NCBI RefSeq assembly: GCF_018873765.1
Contig: NC_057925.1
Span: 58,726,970-58,790,969, forward strand
Origin: Telopea speciosissima
Taxonomy: Eukaryota; Streptophyta; Magnoliopsida; Proteales; Proteaceae
Reading direction: 5' to 3'
Length of the DNA: 64,000 bases
The notes under the pieces were generated by a model. It saw only the letters and a list, made by a program, of their open reading frames with translations, ran no database searches and had not been told where the DNA came from. This document shows positions 1 to 11,600 of the stretch, piece after piece. The translations under genes were made by a program, and so were the position numbers. How positions within the stretch are numbered: position 1 is the stretch's first letter; every line of letters begins with the position of its first letter.

Positions 1-924
1 AGAATGAAGAAATGTTTATCAATTTTTGTTATTTCTAAATTATTTCTTGAATTTTAAGAAAAACAAGGATTTCGTACTTTATTTCTCTATCCTTTGACGA
101 GAACTATTTTCCAATTCTCACCCCCTATTGTATTGGCCTGTCGGCTGATACATATTGTTATCACCACCCGATACCAACACAACACTGTATGGTTTCAATG
201 GTATTGCGTATTGGTGCAGAGGAAAGTGTAAAATGCTCCGCCGCTCACCTACTGTATCAGTATGTTGAGGGTTAAAACAGTCCAACTTGGTCTAATACAG
301 TCAATCTGTATCGGTATTGGCCACAAGGTATGGAGAAAGTGAACTTGAAATGTTTCAGTTATTTGAATTAAGGGCAAGGTATAGCCACACTGCCAGCATT
401 GAGTGAAATCTTCAACGTAGTGCATGAGAGCATAGACGAAGTTATTAGGGAGGAGAGAATGAGGGGAGCATGATACCGGCACCATGGCATCACTTTCCTT
501 GAAGTATAAATTTATTGCCTTTAAGTTGATCAAGGAGCTATGGTACAATGTTACATAGTTTTGGATCTTAAATCCTAGTGTTTTTGTCTTTTTTTTTTTG
601 TCTAAAGATAGATATGGTTTCTCCCACCACCAATATGGGGAAGTCTCCCGCCATAAATAGTATCATTCACATGAGGTCAACATGATCAAGAGGAAAAAAA
701 AAATAAAAAAAAAATATGGAGAAACTATCTTCGTGTGGGATGCGGGGGCCACACCCATACACATAGGGGTTAGAAATGACCTGCACACCATAAATGGCAT
801 AAATCTCACCTCCCAATGTGCTTGGATGTGGGGCTGCTGCACGCGGCATGGCCCCTGCATCCCAATAACAATATCACCTGTAGTTCCCTGTTTGGCACGG
901 TTCCTCAGTGCCTCTAATAAAGGG

Positions 925-1035
925 GGGTGGTCCTCATCTGGGCAGTGTGTTCAGTCAAGGTTTGGAATGGTCATTTCAGTCCTCCTTATGAGAAGAACCG
1001 TATAATCATACCGGTCAACGAATCTTGGGGGATAA
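925..1035 (+). repeat. Diverged relative of the hairpin MITE at 28631
   Basis: The segment from the GGGCAGTGTGTTC stretch through TCCTCCTTATGAGAAGAACC aligns by eye with the inner part and right arm of the inverted-repeat element at 28631-28798, which has GGGTAGTGTGTTC and TCCCCTATGAGAGGAACC in the same order and similar spacing. The left arm is poorly preserved. This suggests a dispersed non-autonomous DNA transposon family. The ends were not resolved. Confidence 0.4.
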
Positions 1036-1399
1036 AGGTCCCTACGTCCCATGCTGACAACACTCCCCTCCCCCCACTCCCCCACCGAAAAAAAAAGAAA
1101 AAAAAAAATCCACATGAGTGGACATATGATATGAAACATCGGCTATAAGGGAAAATTTTCCATTAAAAAGATAGGGGGATTACTATGACGCCAGCTGGTT
1201 TTTAGTGAGAAGACTAAAGAGTGGCTGGGTTTCCCACCAATAAAGGGGTGGGTGATCGAATCGTCCAAGAATGGGGCATTTAATGAGAAGACAGTGGGTT
1301 CCATTGGTGGGGTGTCTGAGGGTGTAGATGAAATCGTTGTCGAGGGATTATTAGAATTCAAGAAGATATGAACGATGATCGAAATAGCTATCGGAAACC

Positions 1400-2009
1400 G
1401 TGATGATCCAATTGGTTCAGGTTTTAAATGATAAAAAATACAAATGGACGATCAAATAACACGGTAAAAAAAAAACAGAGAACGTAAAAAATGGAAATCA
1501 GATGGTACAAGTTTCCAATGTTTATATTAAAAAAAAAAAAAAAAAAAGAAAAAGAAAAAAGAAAAAAAGGGCACTATATCATAAAATTGTGGAATTTTTA
1601 TTTAAAGTACATGTTTCTAATGTTTAAAACAACTGTAATATCCAAAATTAACTTTAGAAACCCTTTTTAGTAGATGCATTAATTTGTAGCTTAATTTCGG
1701 GATCCGTGCATTGATCTTGAGTTGAAAGTGATATCATGAGAAATGCAGCCCTTTGAATCAGTCTTACGGTCGATGGAAAATCAAGTCGATCAGAGTTCGG
1801 GAGAGAGATGTGATTAGTTAAGTAAATCATTATTTAACAAGTCTAAGGTCTAAAAACACTAAAAAAAGGGAAATGTGTTTTAATCGCATTTAAAATGGGA
1901 ATACTTACCGTTTGCCTTTTTTCTTGTATATTTGGGAAACATATGACAAAACGTGTTTAAGAAAATTAAAAAGGGGAATACGTTTAAGAGGAACACGTTT
2001 TTGCTAACA
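1400..2009 (+). mobile_element. Decayed Mutator-like non-autonomous element (copy A)
   Basis: This stretch is an inverted, diverged relative of the better-bounded element at 23115-23843. Shared blocks include GGGATCCGTGCATTGATCTT (near 1700) and GATATCATGAGAAATG (near 1730), both found as reverse complements near 23390-23430. The right end, ACGTTTTTGCTAAC at about 1995-2008, is the inverted counterpart of the other copy's left terminus. The left end is eroded and was placed by similarity only. No coding capacity is seen. Confidence 0.55.
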
Positions 2010-2302
2010 GAAGGCTTCATCCTTTGAATCTGCACACTGGCAGCCTTCTTTTTTCAAAAAAAAATGATAAAAAGATTGCCAAAAGGAGGGTAATTGGGGA
2101 TATGCCAATACCAAGATTGTATTTGGTATGCATTCTTAGAATAGATTTAGGATTAGAATATATTTTTTTGAAATCTGATTTTTTACATATTGCTTCAAAA
2201 TGTGTCCTGGATCCACAAGTTATTAACAAACACCGCCCAAGTGGCTTTTATATTTTTTAGAGAAAAAATGAGAAATTTAACCCAATTAGAATTTCAAGAA
2301 AC

Positions 2303-2310
2303 GCGCCAAA
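2303..2310 (-). promoter_or_regulatory. Consensus E2F/DP binding site upstream of PSF1
   Basis: The minus strand reads TTTGGCGC, an exact fit to the plant E2F consensus TTTSSCGC, about 385 bp upstream of the PSF1 start codon. GINS, MCM and other S-phase genes in plants are commonly E2F targets, so the position fits cell-cycle control. An 8-mer can occur by chance; support rests on the match to gene function. Confidence 0.5.
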
Positions 2311-2694
2311 ACCTGGTGCCTGATGCCTGAAGGTGCAAAGTAACTATTAATAATTGCAGTTTTCTTCCTTCAGTTCGCAAATCTCATGATATCAGATCAT
2401 TACTTCCGTCATTCTGTTAATGCATGGGAGGTATTTCCTCTCTCTCGATCTCTCCGATGGTTTTAATAAATTAAGAGTTTGTTGATGTTTGCTTGATTTT
2501 GGTGTTTTTCGCTGCGATTCGTTCTGTAGATCATCCTATCGCTGCTGATTTTACTTGAAGATCTTCCTGGAATTCTTTGTTGATCGTATTATTGAGCCTG
2601 GTTTGTTTATGTCTAGTGGAAAATTGTTCTGGTGATTGACTGTGGATGTTGAAAGACTGAGCTCGAAAGCGAGGGTTAAGATTTTGAGGCAAAG

Positions 2695-5600
2695 ATGTAC
2701 GGAAGAAAGGCATCTCAACTATTGAAGGAACTCTCCAGCAACGGAACAGGGCAATTCACGGGTTTCAATGTAAGTATGCCTTCTAAATTTTTTTTTTATT
2801 TTTCTACTTATTCATAGAGAAATCTCCCATTTGAATCAGCACCAAAGTGCTAAAAAATTTGCCTTCGAGTGATTCTGACATGGGCAGACACATAGAGGAA
2901 AACGACTATGATGCATATAACCAGTAACACATAGAGAAGTGAAAGAATTGTACAATAGGTGGTGCAGTTTTTGTAACGAAGAGTAGCAGGGCATGCTATA
3001 AATAAGGAAAACATGACCTTCTGGTTTCTAAATGCTGTTAACCTTCACATTGTTCTGGAAGACCATAGTGGGTATCAATTACACAAGTAGTTCAATTACG
3101 TCTTCCGAATGATGAATCGATGATGCCAACATAGCCTAATCTGCACTCTTTATCTTGTCTTTTGTGGAAGTGAATGCAAAATATTCTCTCCTTAGGCTTT
3201 GTTCCAACATTTTTTTCATGGGTTGTGTTTGAATATTTGTTGGATAAATGCTGTATAGCCATCTCCTGAGCCCATATCTACCTGGAAAGTAGCAAGCCAT
3301 TATTTGACAGGTTCTTGATCTCATCTTTCAAGTACATATGGTACTGGACTTCTCGATACACATTTAAGACCTGTTTTCTCTATTTATATTGCTCATTGTA
3401 CACCTTTCTGATGTTGCCAGAAACAAACTTCGTTTTTCCCCTGGTGATGTAGTTTGTTTCTAAGTTTCATGTTCCATGACACTGTTTTATAATGCTACAT
3501 GTCCTCATCTTTCAGTGAATGATATTAATTCTAATATCATGTCAGCTTAAATTAGCTGTAGCTGTTTAGAAATGTGTCCAGGTGATCCCATGAGATCTCC
3601 CAAAGAAGTTACTCCCTCCAATCATAGAAGCACATTACTTGATCCTTCCCCCTTCCTTATACATATCAGGTATCCTTGATGTATTTCACCATTTATCGAG
3701 GAAAGTAGTTTTACTGTGCAGTTGAAATTTTTTGCTACCTAACTAAGGAACTGTCTAAGGGGACTTTACTCACGCACACCAGAGGGGAGGGGGGGGGGAC
3801 ACACTATACACACTCACACACCCATGTGACAGGAATCGATCCTAAGAACCTTGTTGAAATGCTTTTTCTTTGAATGATGATAGCAAATGTTGAATGTAGA
3901 AGAGGTGTGCATCTTGCAATTCGTTTCATTTTCATGCAATTATATTTGTTGTTAAGATGCCCTCCCCTCCTGCGTTCTCCTAAAACCTTGCCAATTGAAA
4001 TTTTATTGTGCTTGTCCGATACCAAATTTCATACTTTTCCAGTTTTCCAATATTAAGGTAAATCAAACTTACCATTTGTTTCCATAATCTTGTACACTGA
4101 TATGTTTGATTAAGTTAGAAAAGAAAGTAATCTATAACACGTTGAGCTTCAAACTATTCCTGACTGTCCATTTGTTTCTCTGATAATGTAGACTGATATG
4201 TTTGGTGAAGTACTTAAAGAATGTAATATGCACCACCTTGAGCTTCAGTCATTGATGAGGTAGCCGTCTTTGTTCTCTCTCTCTCTCTCTCTCTCTCATT
4301 TGTGTATGAATGTGGGTTTGTGTGTGTGTGCATGTGTGATTTTTGTGTATTGAAGCCAAGGAAACCCTCAGGGTGTTAATTTTGGTTTGGAAGGTTTTGT
4401 GTACTAGATTTTCTGATCTTAAGTGCTAATTCTTTCATCAGGAAACACACCATCTTAACATAAACATATGAGTTTTTCATTTGCTATTTCATTCTATTTT
4501 CAATTTGTTCATTCATTTATAATTGTAGAGATAATTGAATTAGGGTAAGACTCTGTAGATCCTTAGATCACACAGGCCTTGTATTTATATTAAGTAGAAT
4601 GATAAGGATCCAAGTACAAATAGGAATCAACCTCAGTCGTAATCATACTAGGGATTCCTAGTACAACTAGGAATACCAAACTAGGATTCGGTTGAGGGAG
4701 ATAAACAATAAAAAAGGAGAAAAATAAAAGAGAAAAATAAAAGGGAATAAAGAGGAAACATCCTAATCTAACTAGGGGTACTTCCCCAATCGGTTAGGAA
4801 GCAGTCCTAATAGATACCCCAATCGGATAGGGGATAAGTAACCTATTTCAACACTCCCCCTCAAGTTGGAGCATATATATCATGCATGCCCAACTTGACT
4901 AATATAGGATGAAACAGCTTGCTACTCAGTGCCTTAGTGAACACATCAGCTAGTTGATCAGTAGACTTCACAAAGGGAACACAAATGAGGCCAGCTTCAA
5001 GCTTCTCCTTGATGAAATGTCGGTCAACCTCCACGTGTTTAGTACGATCATGCTGGACAGGGTTATGAGCAATGCTAATGGCTGCTTTATTGTCACAATA
5101 AAGCATCATAGGAAGATGGACAGCAACACCGATATCCTGCAATAATCCTCTAAGCCACAGAAGTTCACAAATGCCTTGTGCCATCGCACGGAACTCGGAT
5201 TCAGCACTAGACCTTGCCACAACATTCTGCTTTTTGCTACGCCATGTGACAAGGTTCCCACCCACAAAGGAACAGTAGCCAGAGATAGATTTCCTGTCAG
5301 GGGAACCAGCCCAATCGGCATCAGTATAGGCTTCAATCTTCAAGTGACCATTGGTAGATAGAAGAATTCCCTTTCCTGGAGCCGACTTCAAATACCTCAA
5401 AATACGACGGACCGCATCCAGATGAGAGGAATAGGGATCATTCATGAACTGACTCACCAAACTTACAGCAACTGCAATGTCAGGACGTGTGTGAGAAAGG
5501 TAGATTAGTTTGCCCACTAACCGCTGATAAGCACCCTTGTCAAGAGGTTCACCCTCTTTCTCCCTAGGTTTTGTAGTAGTTTCCATATGAGTATCTGAAG

Positions 5601-8600
5601 GATGATAACCAAGCAGCCTTGTCTCAGTCAATAGATCAAGGACATATTTCCTTTGGGAAAGAAAGATGCCCTTTGAAGATCGAGCAACTTCTATCCCTAG
5701 AAAATATTTTAGGGAACCAAGATCTTTGACCTCAAATTCACGGCCAAGAAGAATTTTCAAATCCCTGATTGCAGCATCATCATTACCAGTGACCACAATA
5801 TCTTCCACATAGACTATGAGAAGAGTAACCTTGTTACCAAGTCGTCTGATGAATAACGTGTGATCAGCATTGCTTTGCTTGTAACCTGCTGAGATCATAG
5901 CCTTATGAAATCTGCCAAACCAAGCCCTAGGTGACTGCTTTAAACCATAAAGGGCACGCTTCAATCTACAAACCCTGCCCTTAGTCCTGTCATTAGAGAA
6001 TCCTGGTGGAATGTCCATGTATACCTCCTCCTCAAGCTCTCCATGGAGGAAGGCATTTTTGACATCTAACTGCTGAAGATCCCACCCAAGATTTGCAGCA
6101 CAGGATAATAGCACCCTGACGGTGTTGAGCTTTGCCACGGGTGCAAAGGTCTCCTGATAATCAACTCCATAAGTCTGAGTGAACCCCTTTGCAACCAGAC
6201 GTGCCTTATATCGATCCACAGAACCATCAGCCTTCTGTTTAACCACAAAGACCCATTTACATCCAACTGGTTTTTTCCCTGGAGGAAGATTCACAAGTTC
6301 CCATGTATTATTTTTATTCAGTGCTCCCATTTCTTCCAACATCGCTGCCTTCCACTTTCCATCTGTAGAAGCTTCCTGCCAATTTTTAAGAATCGAAACA
6401 GAAGAGAGAGAAGATACAAAGGCACGAAAAGAAGGAGAAAGAGAACTCTAAGAGACAACCCGAGATATAGGATGTAAAGTACAAGTCCTAGTACCTTTGC
6501 GATGAGCAATAGGTAGGTCGGAGGAGGAGGGATTATCAAGAGATGGAGGATCTGGATCTGGAGCCGGCAATTGAATGGGTATTGGTGCTAAAGTGGATTG
6601 CATCTGCCCTCTGTTGGTTCTGCCCCTTGTGTAGGTGAGTATGTTGGAGTTGTCAATTCTCTTCTGAAATTCACCAATAGTTCTCTGCACTGGAATCAGC
6701 TCCCCCTGAATAGGAACATTAACATCACTATTTTCTATGGTCTCCCCCTGTAAAGGATTCCCAATAGGTGAGGGAGGAACAGTCAGAGAAGGTGGGGCAA
6801 TGTCCAAAGGTGATTGGGCAACAGCCGTGGGAGGCTGGGCAGCAGTCAAAGGAAGCTGGGCAGCAGCTGTGGGAGGTTGGGCAGCAGCCGTGGGAGGCTG
6901 GGCTGCAGTCAAAGGAAGCTGGGCAGCAGCTGTGGGAGGTTGGGAGGTTGGGCAGCAGCCGTGGGAGGCTGGGCTGCAGTCAAAGGAAGCTGGGCAGCAG
7001 CTGTGGGAGGTTGGGAGGTTGGGCAGTAGCCGTGGGAGGCTGGGCAGCAGCTGTGGGAGGTTGGGCAGCAGCTAGAGGAACCTCCAGTGGAGGAATCTCA
7101 AAAGGCGCATCTTCACTTGTACTCTCCCCTTGAAGAGGTGGTGAAGAATAATAAGAAAGCGTCTCATGAAAAACCACATCCATACTAACCAAGGCACGAC
7201 GGGAAGGGGCATGGTAACACTTATAACCTTTCTGGGTCGGAGAATAACCCAAGAAAATACAACGGAGCCCCCTAGGCTCAAGTTTGCCATGGGAGCTAGT
7301 ATTTCTAGCATAGCACACACACCTAAAGACTTTGGGAGGCACAATAAAGGAGGAATGGCCCAATAAAATATCAGAGGGAGTACAGGAACCAAGAACCCGA
7401 GAAGGTAACCTATTGATAAGATAGGCAGCAGTGAGGATTGCATCCCCCCAATATTGAGAGGGAACATTCCTCGCAAACATCAAAGCCCTGGACATTTCCA
7501 GGAGGTGACGATTTTTTCTTTCTGCCACGCCATTCTGGGCAGGGGTATCAACACAGCTAGTCTGGTGAATAATGCCATGGTCAGCCAAATACTTCTGAAA
7601 TTGGGACTCAGTATACTCAGTTCCATTATCACTTCTCAATATTTGGAGAGTAGCCTGGAATTGGGTTTGTATCATTTTATGAAAATGTTGAAAACAGGAG
7701 AAAACCTGATTTTTAGTGTGCAAAAGATAAACCCAAGTGTTCCTAGAATGGCAATCAATGAAAGACACAAACCAACGATGACCAGAAATAGATGGTTTAC
7801 GACTAGGGCCCCAAACATCAGAGTGTACCAAATTAAAACAAGTAGAACTTCTTTTATTTGAAATAGGATAATTTGAACGTGTCTGTTTGGCCAGAACACA
7901 TGCCTCACAAAAAAAGTCATCCTTAGTACGTAGGGTGACCAAATGAGCTAAAATGCCTAAAGGGGGGTGACCTAACCGAGAGTGCCACTGGTAGAGTTCA
8001 GAAGAGACCAAGGAGTTCTGATGCAGCGGAGATGGTAGTGGAGAGAAGCGACCGTTATCAAGCAGATACAGGCCACCATGCACTTTACCCAATCCAATCG
8101 TCTTCCCAGAGTCAAGATCTTGAAATACACAATGAGAAGGAAAAAAAGTGACTTTACACTTAAGATCACGAGTAATACTACTAATGGAAAGGAGGTTAGT
8201 AGTAAAATTAGGTATGTGCAAAACAGAAGTCAAGGGAAGAGAAGAAGTACATTGTATGATTCCTGTTCCAGATATGGAGGAAAGGGAACCATCACCACTT
8301 TGACCTTATCTTTCCCGAAGTGGGAGAATATCTCATTAAGCAGGACTAGAGGAACCAGTCATATGATCTGTGGCTCCAGAATCTATGATCCAAGGATGGG
8401 AAGCCACAGAAGCACAATGACCTCCAAAAGGAATACCTGACCGGGCAAAGTGTGGACCTAAAGGAGCCGAAGAATTGGCAGTCGCTGATGTAGTAGAGGC
8501 AGTGGCAGCAGAAGACCTGAGCATACGTAGGAGTGCCTGTATATCATCCTGGGATAGACCAGTTTCAGTAGCAGGGGTTGCAGTAATAGTCGCAGTCTGA

Positions 8601-11600
8601 TGTGCCTTGGGCTTTGTCTTTATCTTTGTCTTGGCAGCCCGCTTAGCTTCAAAATCTGCCGGTTTCCCATGAAGTTTCCAGCACCTCTCTTTGGTGTGAT
8701 AGGGTTTGTGACAGTGCTCACAAACAACATTCCCTGTAGTAGAATCACCAAGAGAAGCAGTGCCACTAGGTGCATAAGAGGCTGGGGCAGCAGCCCTGAG
8801 AGCTGATCTATCTGTAGTAGGAGGGTGCAACATGGCAGCCCTATGGTTTTCCTCAGAGGACACCAGGGCATAAGATTGTTCAAGTGTGGGAAAAGGTTTA
8901 TGGCCCAACACTTGAACACGAATCTGATCATATTCCACATTTAAGCCAGCCAAGAAGTCATAGACCCTAATCTTGTCCACATGCTTTTTATAGGAAGCAA
9001 TGTCATCAACTGTAGTAGGGTGAAAATCAGAGAAGTGGTCCAACTGTTGCCACAGGCTGCGGAGAGTAGCATAGTATTTCGAAACAGAAAGGTCTCCCTG
9101 AGTAGTGTGAAGTACCTTTTGTCGAAGTTCATAAACTTGGGCATCATTACCAAGCTGCCCGTAGGTTTCCTTGCAAGCAGCCCAAATCTGGTCGGCAGTA
9201 TTCAGAAGAAGAAAATTATGCTGTAGTTCTGAAGTCATAGAGCCTATGAGGTATGACATGAGAACACCATTATTGGCAAGCCAATTAGTCTGAGCAGGGC
9301 CTTTATCACTGGGCTTCACACTAGTGCCATCAATATGGTCTGTGAGACCACGGCCAGCAATGGCAAAGGAGGCTGATCTGGACCATAGAAGGTAATTAGA
9401 GCCATCCAGTTTGATAGGGTTAGGTGAAAAACTGTGATAAGTTGTCTTGTGGTTGCTATCATGATCCGAGGTAGCTGTAGAGTTGGTAGAGTCACCCATA
9501 CCGGCAGCAGAGATGCCAAAAAATATCTTCAAGTGATATCCAAAATATGAGAACCAGCAGCCAATAAGAACCCTATATCGATATGGTCAGGGTTTTGAAA
9601 AAACCCTGAATTTGATGAAATCGATGAAGGATCCAAGGGGCTGAAAAAAACCTGCAGTGAATGGACTTGAACTGAGGATAAGGAGCCCTTAAGAATGGGA
9701 GAAAAATCTTCCTGAAATCAGATTCCAAAAAAAACTGCAGTAGCTCTAAATCCGATAGAGGTAGGGTTTTAAAAAACCCTAATTTTGCTAATATCGATCT
9801 CAAGGAGGTCCTCTTCAATAAAACTGAACTGTGGGAGCCCAAATTGCTGTCGAGTGGGTCCAAATAGGTGGAGAAGAAGCCTTCAAAAAATCAGATACAG
9901 TAGTGAGCTCAAACTCCTAGATCGACAATTGTCAGGGTTTGGAAAAAACCCTGATTTGGTAAATATCGATCTCAAGGAGGTCTTGAAACTATGATCAGAT
10001 CTGAGATAGGAACATGAAGCAATAATAAGATATTCCTGCTGCAGTTTCTGGTCTTCAAAAAAAAGGAGATGATGCCTTGTATTAGAAGTAGAAGCAATCC
10101 TCAAAGAACTGAAGCTCCAATTTGCACAAGCTGGAAGTGCTGGTTCCTATCGAGCAGAATTATGTAGTAGCATCCATGAGGTAATGGGGGGCGCAACTGG
10201 ATCGAAAGATCACCTCATCAGTGCTGCCCTATGTGACAATAGAGAACAAGGGAGAAGAGAAAGGAGAGACCGAGAGAGAAAGAGAGAAAAAAAAAGAAAA
10301 AACTGAAATATCGTGAGATTAGCTCTGATACCATGTAAAGATAATTGAATTAGGGTAAGACTCTGTAGATCCTTAGATCACACAGGCCTTGTATTTATAT
10401 TAAGTAGAATGATAAGGATCCAAGTACAAATAGGAATCAACCTCAGTCCTAATCATATTAGGGATTCCTAGTACAACTAGGAATACCAAACTAGGATTCG
10501 GTTGAGGGAGATAAACAATAAAAAAGGAGAAAAATAAAAGAGAAAAATAAAAGGGAATAAAGAGGAAACATCCTAATCTAACTAGGGGTACTTCCCCAAT
10601 CGGTTAGGAAGCAGTCCTAATAGAATTAGAACTGCTTACCCCAATCGGATAGGGGATAAGTAACCTATTTCAACAATAATATTTGTGAAAAGCCAATTGC
10701 CAGGTTCAAATTCTCTGAGTCCAAAAGTTGAGCTTGTAATTTCTCTGCCACATAGGAATACCAATATTAGAGGGCAGATTCGAGACAGTTGACTGTAGGG
10801 GCAAAAACCATTATGGTGGAAGTTCATGAGCCCTTCTATGGCCAATTGCATGCTCATTTGTTTTAAAAAAAAATTGTAACTATAAAACACATAAAAAAAA
10901 TAGTATAGCTGTTTCTTGTTTCTTGTTACGTTAGGTATAAATCATACATCTAGCTTTTGGTTATGCAGTTATGCTCATATATAAAATATGATACACTTGA
11001 AATTCATTGTCCTTCATAGACCCACCATAACACTCTTTGCTGGAGTATTATTTCTTAGGTATTTGATCTGGATAGGCCAATGATATGGCTTCAACTTAAA
11101 ATATCCAACGTGGTATGGTCCCTATGTTTATTTATTTAGTTATGTAAACTGTAGAGGTCCTACTGTATATGCAAATGATTTAAAGATACTATATCCTTGG
11201 TTGTTATTGTTACTTGTAAAGTTTGAAAATCCTAGTTTTGTCGCCTTAACATGTATGGGAAACCTTGTACAAAATGAAACCTATCCACGATGCAGAAAAC
11301 ACGAAGTAAAAAAAGAAGAACGATCAAGCAACCACATCAAGGATATATGTAGTTTGGCAAGGTGCCATGTCCATGGTGAGATAAGAGCAGCTTCACTAGC
11401 AATGGAGAATAGGGTGACAAGCTCTCTTCCTTTTGCCTCTCTGTTTACAAAAATTTCCCTCTTAACCTACCAATTTCAAGAGAAAACATAAAGATAGTCT
11501 TCGAAATTACCCCCATGTAATGAAAAACCCAAACCATAGAATACAAAGACATCAATCCTCAACACCTTGGAGGGGACCCAAAAAAAGGCATTTTTTGTTG

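Larger units (their letters stand above)
1..2302. other. Left-edge intergenic region, repeat debris, no gene seen
   Basis: No reading frame here resembles a known protein; the open frames are short and low in complexity. Positions about 600-870 and 925-1035 look like transposon-derived sequence. About 1400-2009 is a relic of the Mutator-like family described separately. Poly-A tracts lie near 1080-1110 and 1530-1570. The first 590 bases show nothing I can name. Confidence 0.6.
4524..10675 (-). mobile_element. Ty1-copia LTR retrotransposon, near full length, young
   Basis: The element is 6.15 kb on the minus strand, bounded by LTRs at 4524-4853 and 10334-10675 that start TGTA and end AACA. 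The same 5-bp target site, ATAAT, lies at 4519-4523 and 10676-10680. A primer-binding site complementary to initiator tRNA-Met (TGGTATCAGAGC, minus strand) is at 10322-10333, directly inside the 5' LTR. A purine tract (GAGGGGGAG, minus strand) is at 4854-4862. The internal order gag, protease, integrase, reverse transcriptase, RNase H is that of Copia. The coding region is broken in about three places, so this copy is a fossil, although the LTRs differ by only about three substitutions and one 12-bp length difference (about 1%). That implies insertion within roughly the last million years at usual plant rates. It lies antisense inside PSF1 intron 2. Confidence 0.95.

Noticed and set aside
682-1005. 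107-codon open frame on the plus strand
   Set aside because: It overlaps repeat debris, begins with poly-lysine from an A-run and resembles no protein.
6737-7133. Overlapping plus-strand frames with Gly/Trp-rich repeats
   Set aside because: They are the reverse of the minisatellite in the copia linker, so apparent protein repeats are a by-product of the tandem DNA.
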